NCBI RefSeq assembly: GCF_014199615.1
Contig: NZ_JACHOB010000003.1
Span: 248,001 to 312,000, forward strand
DNA: 64,000 nt
Direction of reading: 5' to 3'
Origin: Parvularcula dongshanensis
Lineage (GTDB): Bacteria > Pseudomonadota > Alphaproteobacteria > Caulobacterales > Parvularculaceae
Shown in pieces: positions 19,179-27,774 of the stretch. The translations under genes were made by a program, and so were the position numbers. Position 1 is the stretch's first letter. Each line of letters starts with the position of its first letter. Under the pieces are notes generated by a model. That model was not told where the DNA came from. It did no database searches and saw nothing but the letters and a program-made list of their open reading frames with translations.

Positions 19179-21179
19179 ATGACTCAGTCGCCAATGGAGA
19201 ACCCATTCGATCTGAATAAGGCCTCTGATTTCACCGATCGAGAGATTGCCGATCAGTGGGTTGATCTAGCCAGTTCGACTGGCGGGCTTGTCGATATCTT
19301 AAATCCAAAATCTCGTATGCCAATGCTTCTCTTGGGTGGTAAGGGAAGTGGCAAAACCCATCTAATGCGTTACTGTTCAGCACCTGTACAGGCCGCGCGC
19401 CACAACCGAGATGTTGCGCAAGCTGCCGTGGCGGAAGGTTATCTGGGCATCTACGTGCCTCTCGATGCGTTGAACACAGATAAATTTGCCCGCGAAGAAC
19501 CTGTCGAAGATTACTGGATTGCTGTCTTTAGCTATTACTTCGAACTGTGGCTTTCGAGTGTTCTACTGAGCACGATCAGAGATTGTGCAAGATCCCAATC
19601 GATTGAGTTTGACGAAACGGAGTTCGTCAAGTCAGCAATTGACCTGTTCGACATCACACCGGAGAATCCGCTAACTAACCTTGATAGCTTATACGATCAC
19701 CTTGCGCAAATGCGAAAGCATATCGATAGCGTCGTAAATAACAGCCGGCTACGTGGTGAGCGCCCGATTTTTGACATCACCTTCTCAGCCGGTCGGTTGA
19801 TTTTTGGGTTGCCTGAACTGGCTACACAGCACGCTCCAGCCATGAAGGACGTTCTGTTTGTGTATTTGATCGACGAGGTCGAAAATCTCACCGCTGATCA
19901 GCAACGTTTCCTGAACTCGTTGATCCGCTACCGACGTGGCAGTGCGACAATTCGTGTTGGCGGACGTCTCTATGGCATGAAAACCCTGGAAACCACCGGG
20001 TCGGGAGAGCCCATCAGAAGCGGTGCCGAATACGAGCGGGTAGTTCTAGATGAGATTCTTCGTCGAGAGTCAGGTCAGTACGATCGCTTTGTAAGGAGTT
20101 TAATCTCTAAACGGCTCGAACGTGCAGGCTATTCTACCGCCGCTCGTGAGCCGATCGATTCATATTTCGAAGAACTCGATTCTCGCGATTACTGGCGCTC
20201 TATCGATAAACATCTTCCGACAACGAAACAAGGTCAGATCACGCCATACCATCAGAAGCTCGCGACAGATTTGAAAAGCGCATTCGGTTTAAAGGATCAT
20301 GAGGTAACTTCGATCTACGAAGCTCTCCAGGTGCCAGAACATAGATTTCTCGAGAAAGCTGCTACATTCCAGTTCAGAAAATCATGGCCTAGTAGTCTAG
20401 AAGACGCCGTTTCCCTCGCTTCAACGGTTGGGAGTCAAGCGCGCGCATTGGCCCAAGGCGATCGTGTAGCTGGCGCTGAACTTGCTAAATTGATATCTTA
20501 CTTTTCAAGCGACATTCTGGCCCAGCTATTTCACGATTATGCCCGACGGTTACCTTATTCCGGCTTTGAGACAATGGTCGAGCTGTCTCAAGGAATAACA
20601 AGAAATCTGCTGGTCAACTTAAAGCACATCTTTAGGCGCAGCCGCTTCGCTGGTGAAGAGCCCTTCATTAGTGGTTCGATTTCGATCAAATCCCAGTCTG
20701 ATGGGGTCCGCGACGGAGCCGCCTGGTTCTGGGAAGACGCGCAGCCCCCTAGCGGCGGGCTTCAAGTACGTGATGCCGTTGAGAATGTCGCGGTACTCTT
20801 TCGCACCGTTCGTCTTGGCCATTCGCCTTCAGAGTGCGCGCTTTGTGCCTTCAGCGTTCCTTGGGAAGCCCTCAGCGATAATAGTAGGCGCACGTTAATG
20901 GTTGCCGAAAACTGGTCATATCTTGTCAAGCTACAGGAAGGCCGACGCAATAAAAACAGTAAGCGGATAGATGCACTCTACCAACTTGGACCTATGCTGG
21001 CACCCCGCTGGGAGGTTTCCCAACATCGTCGTGGTACCATTGAGCTTCAACAAGATCTCGCAGATGCCATACTCGATCCGCAACACCGGCACGAGCTTGC
21101 TACTCTGATGAAGAAACGGTTGGAGCGCATAATACTGCCTGCCGGGTCAAAGACCGTATCCAACCCCCGACTAATCTAA
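19179..21179 (+). CDS. ORC/CDC6-like AAA+ ATPase of a putative defence operon
   Basis: 666 aa, starting 6 bp after the PRTase-like gene. Walker A GGKGSGKTHLMRY at about 53-65. Walker B VLFVYLIDEVENL at about 225-237, with Asp232 and Glu233. A sensor-like strand TIRVGGRLYG follows at about 257-266. The C-terminal ~150 residues include a winged-helix-like segment (ENWSYLVKLQEGRRNKNSKR, then LAPRWEV.HRRGTIEL). This fits ORC/CDC6-like or STAND-like ATPases next to PRTase-CE genes. Inferred role: NTP-dependent sensor or switch, possibly DNA-binding. Codon use is less GC-rich than the chromosome. Confidence 0.72.
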   Translation: MTQSPMENPFDLNKASDFTDREIADQWVDLASSTGGLVDILNPKSRMPMLLLGGKGSGKTHLMRYCSAPVQAARHNRDVAQAAVAEGYLGIYVPLDALNTDKFAREEPVEDYWIAVFSYYFELWLSSVLLSTIRDCARSQSIEFDETEFVKSAIDLFDITPENPLTNLDSLYDHLAQMRKHIDSVVNNSRLRGERPIFDITFSAGRLIFGLPELATQHAPAMKDVLFVYLIDEVENLTADQQRFLNSLIRYRRGSATIRVGGRLYGMKTLETTGSGEPIRSGAEYERVVLDEILRRESGQYDRFVRSLISKRLERAGYSTAAREPIDSYFEELDSRDYWRSIDKHLPTTKQGQITPYHQKLATDLKSAFGLKDHEVTSIYEALQVPEHRFLEKAATFQFRKSWPSSLEDAVSLASTVGSQARALAQGDRVAGAELAKLISYFSSDILAQLFHDYARRLPYSGFETMVELSQGITRNLLVNLKHIFRRSRFAGEEPFISGSISIKSQSDGVRDGAAWFWEDAQPPSGGLQVRDAVENVAVLFRTVRLGHSPSECALCAFSVPWEALSDNSRRTLMVAENWSYLVKLQEGRRNKNSKRIDALYQLGPMLAPRWEVSQHRRGTIELQQDLADAILDPQHRHELATLMKKRLERIILPAGSKTVSNPRLI

Positions 21180-21180
21180 T

Positions 21181-22131
21181 ATGCAATACGATATTGAAGC
21201 GCTGCTCGACGCGAAAATTGATCTGGCGGAGACTGTCGCAAGTGGTCACGAGTGGGATCTGTTTATCTCCGCTTACAATAATAGCGAGCGCGTCCAGTCT
21301 GTTTTTCCTACGATTCCCGCTATCCGGCGAAGCTGGTGGGCAATTCCCGAATATGGCTACACACCCGATGAGCTCCAGAAAGTCTCGGATATAGTTCATT
21401 TAAATCAAGGGTCGGAAGCGCAGGTCGTGAAGTCCGGCTTAATCGGAAGTGGATTTGATCGCACAGCGAACCAACGATTATGTGTCGATATAACTGGACT
21501 GATGCGAACACATATTCTCTTTCTCATGGCGTATCTTCAAGACGCGGGCGTATCCCATTTCGACCTTCTCTATACCGAGCCTGCGCAGTATTCTCGGCGC
21601 GCCGAGACACGCTTCTCCATCGGCGAAGACGTACGCGTTGTTTCAGTCGAAGGGTACGTAGGTACCCATGAACTTGATACGAGCGGTGACCTGCTGGTGG
21701 TTGGCATCGGCTACGATCACCACCTCATTTCGCATGCGATCCAGGCGAAGGAAAATGCTCGCGTCATTGAGCTGCATAGCTTTCCTTCGCTTAGCGCTGA
21801 TATGTACCACGAAAGCATCTTAAGACTCGATCGGGTAAGCAGCGAACGATCTCGGCTTAGCGAGGATGTTCATTACGCTAGTGCGAATGATCCGTTCGTT
21901 GTGGCCGCTTCCCTGGCAGCGGCTGTAAAGAGTGCAGAAATGCGTCGGCGCATTACAAATGTGTACCTCTCCCCACTCGCAACTAAGCCTCAAGCCGTAG
22001 GTTTTGGACTGCATTATCTCAAAAGGATGCGTGGAAGCGCCACATCGATCGTTTACCCAGTGCGCGAAAGCTACGACAAGGAAACATCGACTGGAGTAGG
22101 ACGTTCTTGGATCTATCCGATCCATTTGTAG
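21181..22131 (+). CDS. uncharacterised Rossmann-like protein, fourth gene of the defence-like operon
   Basis: 316 aa; the ATG follows the ATPase stop by one base, so it belongs to the same operon. I do not recognise a named family. Visible features: EWDLFISAYNNSERVQSVF near residues 24-42, which recalls the first strand of TIR-like folds; CVDITGLMR (101-109); YTEP (131-134); GIGYDHHL (175-182); DPFV (237-240); and LSPLATKPQAVGFG (263-276), which looks like a ligand-binding loop. The alternating hydrophobic strands suggest two Rossmann-like halves. It could be the sensor or the effector of the system. No membrane segment or signal peptide is seen. Confidence 0.6.
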   Translation: MQYDIEALLDAKIDLAETVASGHEWDLFISAYNNSERVQSVFPTIPAIRRSWWAIPEYGYTPDELQKVSDIVHLNQGSEAQVVKSGLIGSGFDRTANQRLCVDITGLMRTHILFLMAYLQDAGVSHFDLLYTEPAQYSRRAETRFSIGEDVRVVSVEGYVGTHELDTSGDLLVVGIGYDHHLISHAIQAKENARVIELHSFPSLSADMYHESILRLDRVSSERSRLSEDVHYASANDPFVVAASLAAAVKSAEMRRRITNVYLSPLATKPQAVGFGLHYLKRMRGSATSIVYPVRESYDKETSTGVGRSWIYPIHL

Positions 22132-22663
22132 CATCCTGCCTGTCACTTAAGCCGCCTGCCGCGGTCTGGATGAGTACACAGTTAGGGACAAGACCAGGAA
22201 GCATTTACCCTTCGGATAGCGGGCCGACTTGAACCGAGGACGCTAGCCGCACCCGTAGCAATACGATCTTATCGTGGTCCTTAGCCGCACTGTAGAGGAC
22301 GGGCCGCCGCACCACGCCGTCCGGCGGAGGCGTCCCGCATACGGGGCGCCGGGACCGGATGACGGACTCGCCGCCATCCGCACCTGTCGTCGCGCGCTTC
22401 GTGCCCTGCCGGGCGGTGGGGGGTGGCCGCTGCCCTCCCCCCGCAAGCGAAACGAAGATGACCCGTGACGGCTCGCGGGGCGTCGCCCTGCGTTCGCCTT
22501 CGGCCCCTGATCGGGCCCTCGCCTCCCGCGCGCCGCTGACCGCTCGGCCGTCCGCGCCACGTCGTCAGGTTTCGCTTGGCACCCCCCGCCCGCTCCTCGC
22601 CGGAGAGGCAGGGGTGATGACGGGGCCATCACTCCCTGCCCCGATCATCGAGGAGAGAAGACG
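22132..22663. other. 532-bp gene-free stretch before ardA
   Basis: Composition changes here from the lower-GC cargo back to high GC. Translations in all frames look like noise and none has a ribosome-binding site. It should contain the end of the cargo operon and the promoter of the ardA transfer operon. I see no clear terminator, tRNA fragment or phage repeat. It may also mark the edge of a cargo replacement. Confidence 0.4.
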
Positions 22664-23230
22664 GTGACGAGCACGACGACGGAACGAGAAGAGCAGCAAG
22701 CCGCCTTCACGCCGCGGGTCTACCTGGCCTGCCTGGCGAGCTACAACGCCGGCATCCTGCACGGCGCATGGGCGGAGGCGACCGACGAGGACGCCTTGCG
22801 CGAGGCAGTCGCGGCGATGCTGGCGGACAGCCCAACCGCCGGCGCTGAAGAGTTCGCGATCCACGACCATGAAGGGTTCGGGTCATGGGGACCGGACGAG
22901 TACGAGGGACTGGCCGACGTTGCAGCCAAAGGCGCGTTCATCGCCGAGCACGGTCCGCTCGGCGCGGAGGTACTGGCGCACTTCTCCGGGCGGCTCGACG
23001 AGGCGGAAGCCGCCTTCGACGAGTATGCGGGCGAGTGGCCGGACCTCGGGCATTTCGCTGAGGACCTGACCGAGCAGTCGGGCGTCACCATCCCCGACAG
23101 CGTCCGCCTCTATGTCGACTACGACGCGATGGGGCGGGACCTCGAGCTCGGCGGAGATGTGTTCACGGTCCGAACCAACTTCGACGCCGTGCACGTGTTC
23201 TGGACCGCACGGTGGGGGGCGGGACGATGA
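22664..23230 (+). CDS. ardA: ArdA antirestriction protein
   Basis: 188 aa from a GTG with AGGAGAG at 22651-22657. It matches the ArdA pattern: YLACLASYNAGILHGAW at the N terminus, EEFAIHDHEGFG in the middle, then DEYEGLADVA and the C-terminal LYVDYDAMGRDLELGGDVF. It is very acidic, as expected for a DNA mimic that blocks type I restriction enzymes during transfer. First gene of the transfer module, coupled to the next ORF through ATGA. Its presence together with a putative defence operon means the element both carries and evades host-style immunity. Confidence 0.93.
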   Translation: MTSTTTEREEQQAAFTPRVYLACLASYNAGILHGAWAEATDEDALREAVAAMLADSPTAGAEEFAIHDHEGFGSWGPDEYEGLADVAAKGAFIAEHGPLGAEVLAHFSGRLDEAEAAFDEYAGEWPDLGHFAEDLTEQSGVTIPDSVRLYVDYDAMGRDLELGGDVFTVRTNFDAVHVFWTARWGAGR

Positions 23231-23481
23231 GCGAGATGCACCCCGCACCGAACCACAGCACGGGGGCGGCCGAGTCGTTCGGTCCCCCTTCCCTGCCCGA
23301 CGCCTATGCATGCGGCGCGATCAATGCGCGGCATGCAGCGCGCGAGGCAATGGCGCTCGCGGCGCACCGCGTCCGTATGAGCGGCGGCAAGGGCAGCCTG
23401 GCCGCCCGCCGCGCGCTCGCTCTGGCGGACGTCGCCGTGCACGAGGCGATCACCCGCCTGATCGAAGGGGGCGAGCGATGA
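23227..23481 (+). CDS. small hypothetical protein of the transfer module (84 aa)
   Basis: Starts at ATG 23227 overlapping the ardA stop (ATGA) and ends overlapping the next start (ATGA, 23478-23481). It is Ala-rich and helical with a basic centre (RMSGGKGSLAARRALALADVAV). I do not recognise it. The two 4-bp overlaps are the main support that it is translated. Confidence 0.65.
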   Translation: MSEMHPAPNHSTGAAESFGPPSLPDAYACGAINARHAAREAMALAAHRVRMSGGKGSLAARRALALADVAVHEAITRLIEGGER

Positions 23482-23702
23482 GCCGACCCGAACGCGAGGC
23501 GGAGGCCACCGCGATCGGCCTTCAGACGCTTGTGGACGGCGTGCGGCCGATCACCCTCGCCGACCGGCTGGCCGTCCGCGCGGCCGAGCCGATGCGGCCG
23601 CGGCGCGATCCCTACGCGCGGCAGAAGGCCTGCGACCTCGGCCTGTTCGACGAGGTGGGGCGGGCGCAGATCGGCCTCGTGGACTTGCTGGCCAACAGCT
23701 GA
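23478..23702 (+). CDS. small hypothetical protein of the transfer module (74 aa)
   Basis: Begins MSRPEREAEATAIG at 23478, coupled to the preceding ORF. It is a charged helical protein with PITLADRLAVRAAEPM and LGLFDEVGRAQIGLVDLL. The family is not recognised. It lies between ardA and the DUF2840 gene, a position where small uncharacterised genes are usual in alphaproteobacterial ICEs. Confidence 0.6.
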   Translation: MSRPEREAEATAIGLQTLVDGVRPITLADRLAVRAAEPMRPRRDPYARQKACDLGLFDEVGRAQIGLVDLLANS

Positions 23703-23813
23703 CCCGACCGCGACCGGCAGCGCTTTCCACCGCCTGCCGGTCCGGGGCCGCGATCGAAGCGGCACGGGCCATCGAAGCCCCTGCCGCGTCCCGCCGCGCA
23801 GGAAAGACCAAGG

Positions 23814-23846
23814 GGGGACGAAAGTCGCGCCGTCCCCTTCGTCCCC
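23814..23846. repeat. 9-bp inverted repeat upstream of the DUF2840 gene
   Basis: GGGGACGAA at 23814-23822 and TTCGTCCCC at 23838-23846 are perfect arms with a 15-nt loop. It lies in the 217-bp gap before the DUF2840 start. It could be an operator, an attenuator-like hairpin or part of a transfer origin; the sequence does not decide. Confidence 0.4.
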
Positions 23847-23919
23847 TCCCTACACCGCCTCGCCAGACCATCCTTCTGGTCGTCGCCACCCATGCGGCGG
23901 AAGTTTTGGAGGGACGGGA

Positions 23920-24447
23920 ATGGAGACCTACAAAGGGGGCAAAAGGCAGCCGGATAATCCGCCTCTGACCGCCTTGAAAGGCAGTGCCAACGCGGCGGAA
24001 CCTGTAGTCGAAGCAGCCCTTAGCTACGCCAAAAACACTGCCCACGACTGGCTACGCTTCGGCGTTCCAGTCTGCAAAGAGCCACGCGGCCAGCACGCTT
24101 CGGTCGCCTTCTTCGCGCCCGGTCAGACCTTCGCCTATGTCCGCTGGCGGGGCGGCGAACACGGCACGGCGGACTGGCAAATCTACGTCTGCCGGGCACC
24201 GATCACCGGAGCGGAGGGCGCCGGAGCAACGCAGATCGTACCGGGTATCGAGCCCGGTGCGGAGGTGCTGCTTTACGCCCCGACGCCGCACTATGCCCGC
24301 CGCGTACTGTCCCTTTGCAAGCGGATCGAGGCGGCGGGGACGAGGCTCGAAACGGTCCCACCTCTCTACTGGCGCGAGGCGCAGGCCGCGATGCGGTGCC
24401 AGAAGCCGGTGCCGACTTTTGTGCCGAAAGCGTGGGGTTCGGCATGA
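23920..24447 (+). CDS. DUF2840 domain protein of integrative elements
   Basis: 175 aa from the ATG at 23920, with GGAGGGA upstream. The pattern DWLRFGVPVCKE, then VAFFAPGQTFAYVRWRGGEHGTADWQIYVCRA, shown here in two parts, and PGAEVLLYAP match DUF2840, a family found next to relaxase genes in alphaproteobacterial ICEs. The function is unknown. Its stop overlaps the next ORF (ATGA). Position before the relaxase supports a role in transfer or its control. Confidence 0.75.
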   Translation: METYKGGKRQPDNPPLTALKGSANAAEPVVEAALSYAKNTAHDWLRFGVPVCKEPRGQHASVAFFAPGQTFAYVRWRGGEHGTADWQIYVCRAPITGAEGAGATQIVPGIEPGAEVLLYAPTPHYARRVLSLCKRIEAAGTRLETVPPLYWREAQAAMRCQKPVPTFVPKAWGSA

Positions 24448-24776
24448 CGGTTCCGGCGGCGAGCGATGATCGAGGTTGGGCCGGACGCGCAGGCCGGACT
24501 GACGCAGCGAAGCGGAGGAAGGCTACGCAAGATAAAGAGGCTGGGCCCCCGAGGGGGCGTCCGGCCAGTCTGCACGTCGGGTTGGGGGTGCCCCCGAACG
24601 AGGGGGCGGTGACCCGCCCCCTGCGGAAACGGGCGCGGCGGTTGCCGTTCGGCGGGTGGCCAACTGGAACCGTGACGTTCCGTGTACTGGCGTGCTGTTA
24701 CGGCGATGCAGCCGAACGCCGTGAGATCGGTGCCGCGTCGCTTGCATTTGCCGATCCGGTCCAGGGGCGCGCATGA
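24444..24776 (+). CDS. doubtful small ORF between DUF2840 and the relaxase (110 aa)
   Basis: Open from ATG 24444 (ATGA overlap with DUF2840) to 24776 (ATGA overlap with the relaxase). The overlaps argue for translation. The product is basic and Pro/Gly-rich without recognisable domains, and the DNA holds strong hairpins (24590-24621). It may be a real coupling peptide, or the overlaps may be chance and the region a cis-acting transfer site. Confidence 0.35.
   Translation: MTVPAASDDRGWAGRAGRTDAAKRRKATQDKEAGPPRGRPASLHVGLGVPPNEGAVTRPLRKRARRLPFGGWPTGTVTFRVLACCYGDAAERREIGAASLAFADPVQGRA
24590..24621. other. alternative GC hairpins upstream of the relaxase (oriT candidate)
   Basis: GCCCCC (24590-24595) can pair with GGGGGC (24602-24607), or GGGGGCGG (24602-24609) can pair with CCGCCCCC (24614-24621) across a TGAC loop. 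The two stems are mutually exclusive. Transfer origins commonly lie just upstream of relaxase genes and contain such repeats, so this is a candidate oriT. The nic site is not identifiable. Confidence 0.35.
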
Positions 24777-26782
24777 CGGACGATCGCGACGACCGCTTCC
24801 GGCCGCGCCCCGGACGGGTCGGCAACAGCGCGGCCCGGGGACGCTCGCTGTCCGTCCTCGCGCAGGTCAACCGCCGCATCGGCAAGGCCGGCCGTTCGGG
24901 CGGCTCGTCCGGTGCATCGGGCGGACGCGTCCGCGGTGCGCGTTACGCGACGCTGCCGAACCGTGCAGCGTCGGACCGGCGGCGCGTGGTCGTGAAGGCG
25001 CGCGTGCACCGCCTGTCCGGCAGCGGCGCGAAGAACGCGCGGGCGCATCTGAGCTACATCGAACGGGACGGCGTCGAGAAGGACGGCAGCGAGGGGCGGG
25101 CCTACGACGCACGCGACAACCGCGCGGACACCACCGCCTTCCAGGACCGATGCGAAGGCGACCGCCACCAGTTCCGCTTCATCGTCTCGCCGGAGGACGG
25201 CGCGGAGATGGAGAGCCTGCGCCCCCTCATCCGCGACCTGATGGCGAACATGGAACGCGATCTCGACACCGATCTCGACTGGGTCGCGGTGGACCATCAC
25301 GACACGGGGCACCCGCACACGCACATCGTGCTCCGCGGCGTACGGGACGACGGCGGCAACCTCGTCATGGACCGGGACTACATCGGCCACGGCATCCGCC
25401 AGCGCGCTGAAGAGCTGGTCCGCCTCGAGCTCGGTCCGCCCACCCCGGAGGAAGCACGCGAGAAGCTGCAGCGGCAGATCGGTCAGCAGCGCGTGACGAC
25501 GATCGACCGGATGCTGGTGCGCGCGGCGGACGGCAACCTCACCGTCGAGCCGACCAGTGTCCGCCTGCACGCAGACGGCGCCGTTCGGCCGCACCACCTG
25601 ACCCAGCGCTTGCGAACGCTGCAACAGCTCGGCCTCGCCGCCGAGACCGCACAGGGGCGGTGGCAGCTGCACGGTCAGCTGACCGAGCGGCTGACGAGCT
25701 TGCAGCGACGGGGCGAGCGGCACGAAGCGATCGCGCGCGCCTTCCAACGCCGCGAGTCGGCGCACCGTCCCGGCCCCGCGAGCTACGGCACGTTCGACCC
25801 GTCGGAGGGGCGGGCCATCACGGGCCGCGTCGCAGCGATCGGTCTGTCCGGCGAGCTGACCGGGCACCGCTACGCCGTGATCGAAGCGACGGACGGGCGG
25901 ACGCTCTACGCCGAGATCGGTCTATCAAACGGCGGACCGCACGGCGACGGCCTCCGCAAGGGCGACGTCGTCACGCTGACCCCGGCGAGGCTGACGCCCT
26001 CGAAGGCAGACCAAACGATCGCCAGTGTCAGTCGCCTGAACGACGGTCTCTACTCGCCGGTCAGGCACGCCCAACTGGAGCGCGGCTCGTCCGAGCCCTA
26101 CCTACGCAGCCACGTCCGCCGGCTCGAAGCCGAACGACGGTTGGGCAACGCAGAGCGTCTTCCGAGCGGCACCGACTGGCGTGTGCCCGACGACTACCTG
26201 CAGCGGATCGAGGCGCGGCTCGCCAAGCGAGCGCAGAGCAGACCCGTCGAGATCGAGACACTCACGGCTGAGCCGCTCGACAAGCTCGCGACCGCTCGTG
26301 GGGTTACCTGGCTCGACCGCGTGCTGGCAGGCGAAGCGGAACCGGGCACCATTGCCGCACAATGTCTGCCCAGGCAGGGCTTCGGCCGCGAGGTACAGGA
26401 CGCCCTCCGGCAGCGAGCCGACCGGCTCGTCGAGCAGGACCACGCGGTGCGCGGCGAGGACGGCAGTGTGCAGCTGCGCCGCGGCTTCCTACGACGGCTG
26501 GAGCGCGAAGAGCTGGCGCATGTCGCCGGCAACATCGAGCGGGAGACCGGTAGACGGTACGTCCCCACCGGCGACGGCGGCAGCATCGAGGGTGTCTACG
26601 CTCGCTCCGTCGAGCTGCAGTCCGGCCGCTACGCGCTGATCGAGAACGAACGCAGCTTCCACCTCGTCCCCTGGCGGGACGTGCTGGAACGCGCCCGCGG
26701 CCGCGAGGTCAGCGGCGTGATGCGGGGGCGGTCGATCAGCTGGAGCTTTCGGCGACAGCGTGACTTGGGGCTCGAACGGTGA
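24773..26782 (+). CDS. MOB-type relaxase, VirD2-like with DUF3363
   Basis: 669 aa. The basic N terminus is followed by HLSYIERDG, with a candidate catalytic Tyr at about residue 95, and then the metal-binding HUH-type motif HHDTGHPHTH at about 175-184. The long C-terminal part matches the layout of DUF3363 relaxases. The enzyme nicks oriT, stays covalently bound to the 5' end and pilots the strand. It is apparently intact, so the element could be mobilized by a helper conjugation system. It follows the ORF at 24444 by ATGA overlap. Confidence 0.88.
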   Translation: MTDDRDDRFRPRPGRVGNSAARGRSLSVLAQVNRRIGKAGRSGGSSGASGGRVRGARYATLPNRAASDRRRVVVKARVHRLSGSGAKNARAHLSYIERDGVEKDGSEGRAYDARDNRADTTAFQDRCEGDRHQFRFIVSPEDGAEMESLRPLIRDLMANMERDLDTDLDWVAVDHHDTGHPHTHIVLRGVRDDGGNLVMDRDYIGHGIRQRAEELVRLELGPPTPEEAREKLQRQIGQQRVTTIDRMLVRAADGNLTVEPTSVRLHADGAVRPHHLTQRLRTLQQLGLAAETAQGRWQLHGQLTERLTSLQRRGERHEAIARAFQRRESAHRPGPASYGTFDPSEGRAITGRVAAIGLSGELTGHRYAVIEATDGRTLYAEIGLSNGGPHGDGLRKGDVVTLTPARLTPSKADQTIASVSRLNDGLYSPVRHAQLERGSSEPYLRSHVRRLEAERRLGNAERLPSGTDWRVPDDYLQRIEARLAKRAQSRPVEIETLTAEPLDKLATARGVTWLDRVLAGEAEPGTIAAQCLPRQGFGREVQDALRQRADRLVEQDHAVRGEDGSVQLRRGFLRRLEREELAHVAGNIERETGRRYVPTGDGGSIEGVYARSVELQSGRYALIENERSFHLVPWRDVLERARGREVSGVMRGRSISWSFRRQRDLGLER

Positions 26783-26970
26783 GCACCGCGTGCGGATCGA
26801 GCCGGACGCAATTCCGTCCGAAGGGAAGAAGGCCAGGCGCGTTGCCTGTCTGCCACGCAACGAACTTTCTGCACGAGCTGGCGCGCACGCAAATGCCCGC
26901 TGCGTCCCAGCAGTACACGGAACGACTGTGAGGGAGCCAGCGAGCAAAACTGTGCATTTGCGCCGTACCG

Positions 26971-27774
26971 ATGGTGCGCCGATCTAGGTCGTCCGCCCTA
27001 CCGGAGGACCGCCCGCCCGTGCGACCGTCGCTGATCCAGTGCCTGCAGATCGCCGCGCTCGTCTTCTGGACGATCGCGGGGCTGCAGGTGGCGACACAGC
27101 AAGCGGCGAGACTGCTCGCCTACGACACGCAGCTCGGGGCGCCCCTCTTAGAGGCGGCAGGTGTTCCGGTCTATCCGTTCTGGCGGATCATCGCCTGGCG
27201 CTTCGCCTTCGGCCAGTACGCGCCGACGACCTTCGCCACCGTCTATCCGTCGATCCTGTTCGGCATCGCTGCGGGCGTAGGACACGCCTTCGTCCTCCTC
27301 TTCGTGCCGGACGCGTCTGTGTACCACGACCCCTTCAGGCTTGCGTTACGACCCCCGCCGCGCATCCCGTGGCGACCCTCACCGAACGCGCGCTTGTCCC
27401 AGCTGATCGTGCACGCCGAAGCGGAGGTGCGGGCAGCGAAGCGCGATGCCATCGAACGAGCGGTGCGGTCGGGCGAGGCGGAGGCCGCGAAGCGGCTCGC
27501 TGAAGCTGAGCGAGCGCAGACGCCGCGCACGGCGGGAGCACCAGTGGCGCGGTCTGTCACCAGCAGGGGACTGGACGGTGGTTCGCCTAGTCAGGAGCCG
27601 AGCGGGACACGAGCACGCGGAAGGTTGCCTTGCCTGCACGACCCCGATCCAAACCAACTCGGTTTGCCCTTCGGCAGTGATGCCAGACCTGCGACCGGTC
27701 CGACCACAGCCAGGCCGTCCGACGCCCCGCCACCCCCCATCACCAACCGCCGTCACCGAATGGACTTCCTATGA
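26971..27774 (+). CDS. VirD4/TraG N-terminal-like membrane stub with unrelated tail
   Basis: 267 aa. Residues ~20-110 have two hydrophobic segments and the pattern AALVFWTIAGLQVATQQ, then LGAPLLEAAGVPVYPFWRI, like the N-terminal membrane domain of VirD4/TraG coupling proteins. No Walker motifs follow. The rest is a basic coiled stretch (HAEAEVRAAKRDAIERAVRS) and a low-complexity Pro/Arg/Gly tail. Full VirD4 is about 600 aa or more. Either this is a relic of a deleted coupling protein or a small adaptor using the same membrane anchor. The stop overlaps the next gene (ATGA). The start is uncertain. Confidence 0.55.
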   Translation: MVRRSRSSALPEDRPPVRPSLIQCLQIAALVFWTIAGLQVATQQAARLLAYDTQLGAPLLEAAGVPVYPFWRIIAWRFAFGQYAPTTFATVYPSILFGIAAGVGHAFVLLFVPDASVYHDPFRLALRPPPRIPWRPSPNARLSQLIVHAEAEVRAAKRDAIERAVRSGEAEAAKRLAEAERAQTPRTAGAPVARSVTSRGLDGGSPSQEPSGTRARGRLPCLHDPDPNQLGLPFGSDARPATGPTTARPSDAPPPPITNRRHRMDFL

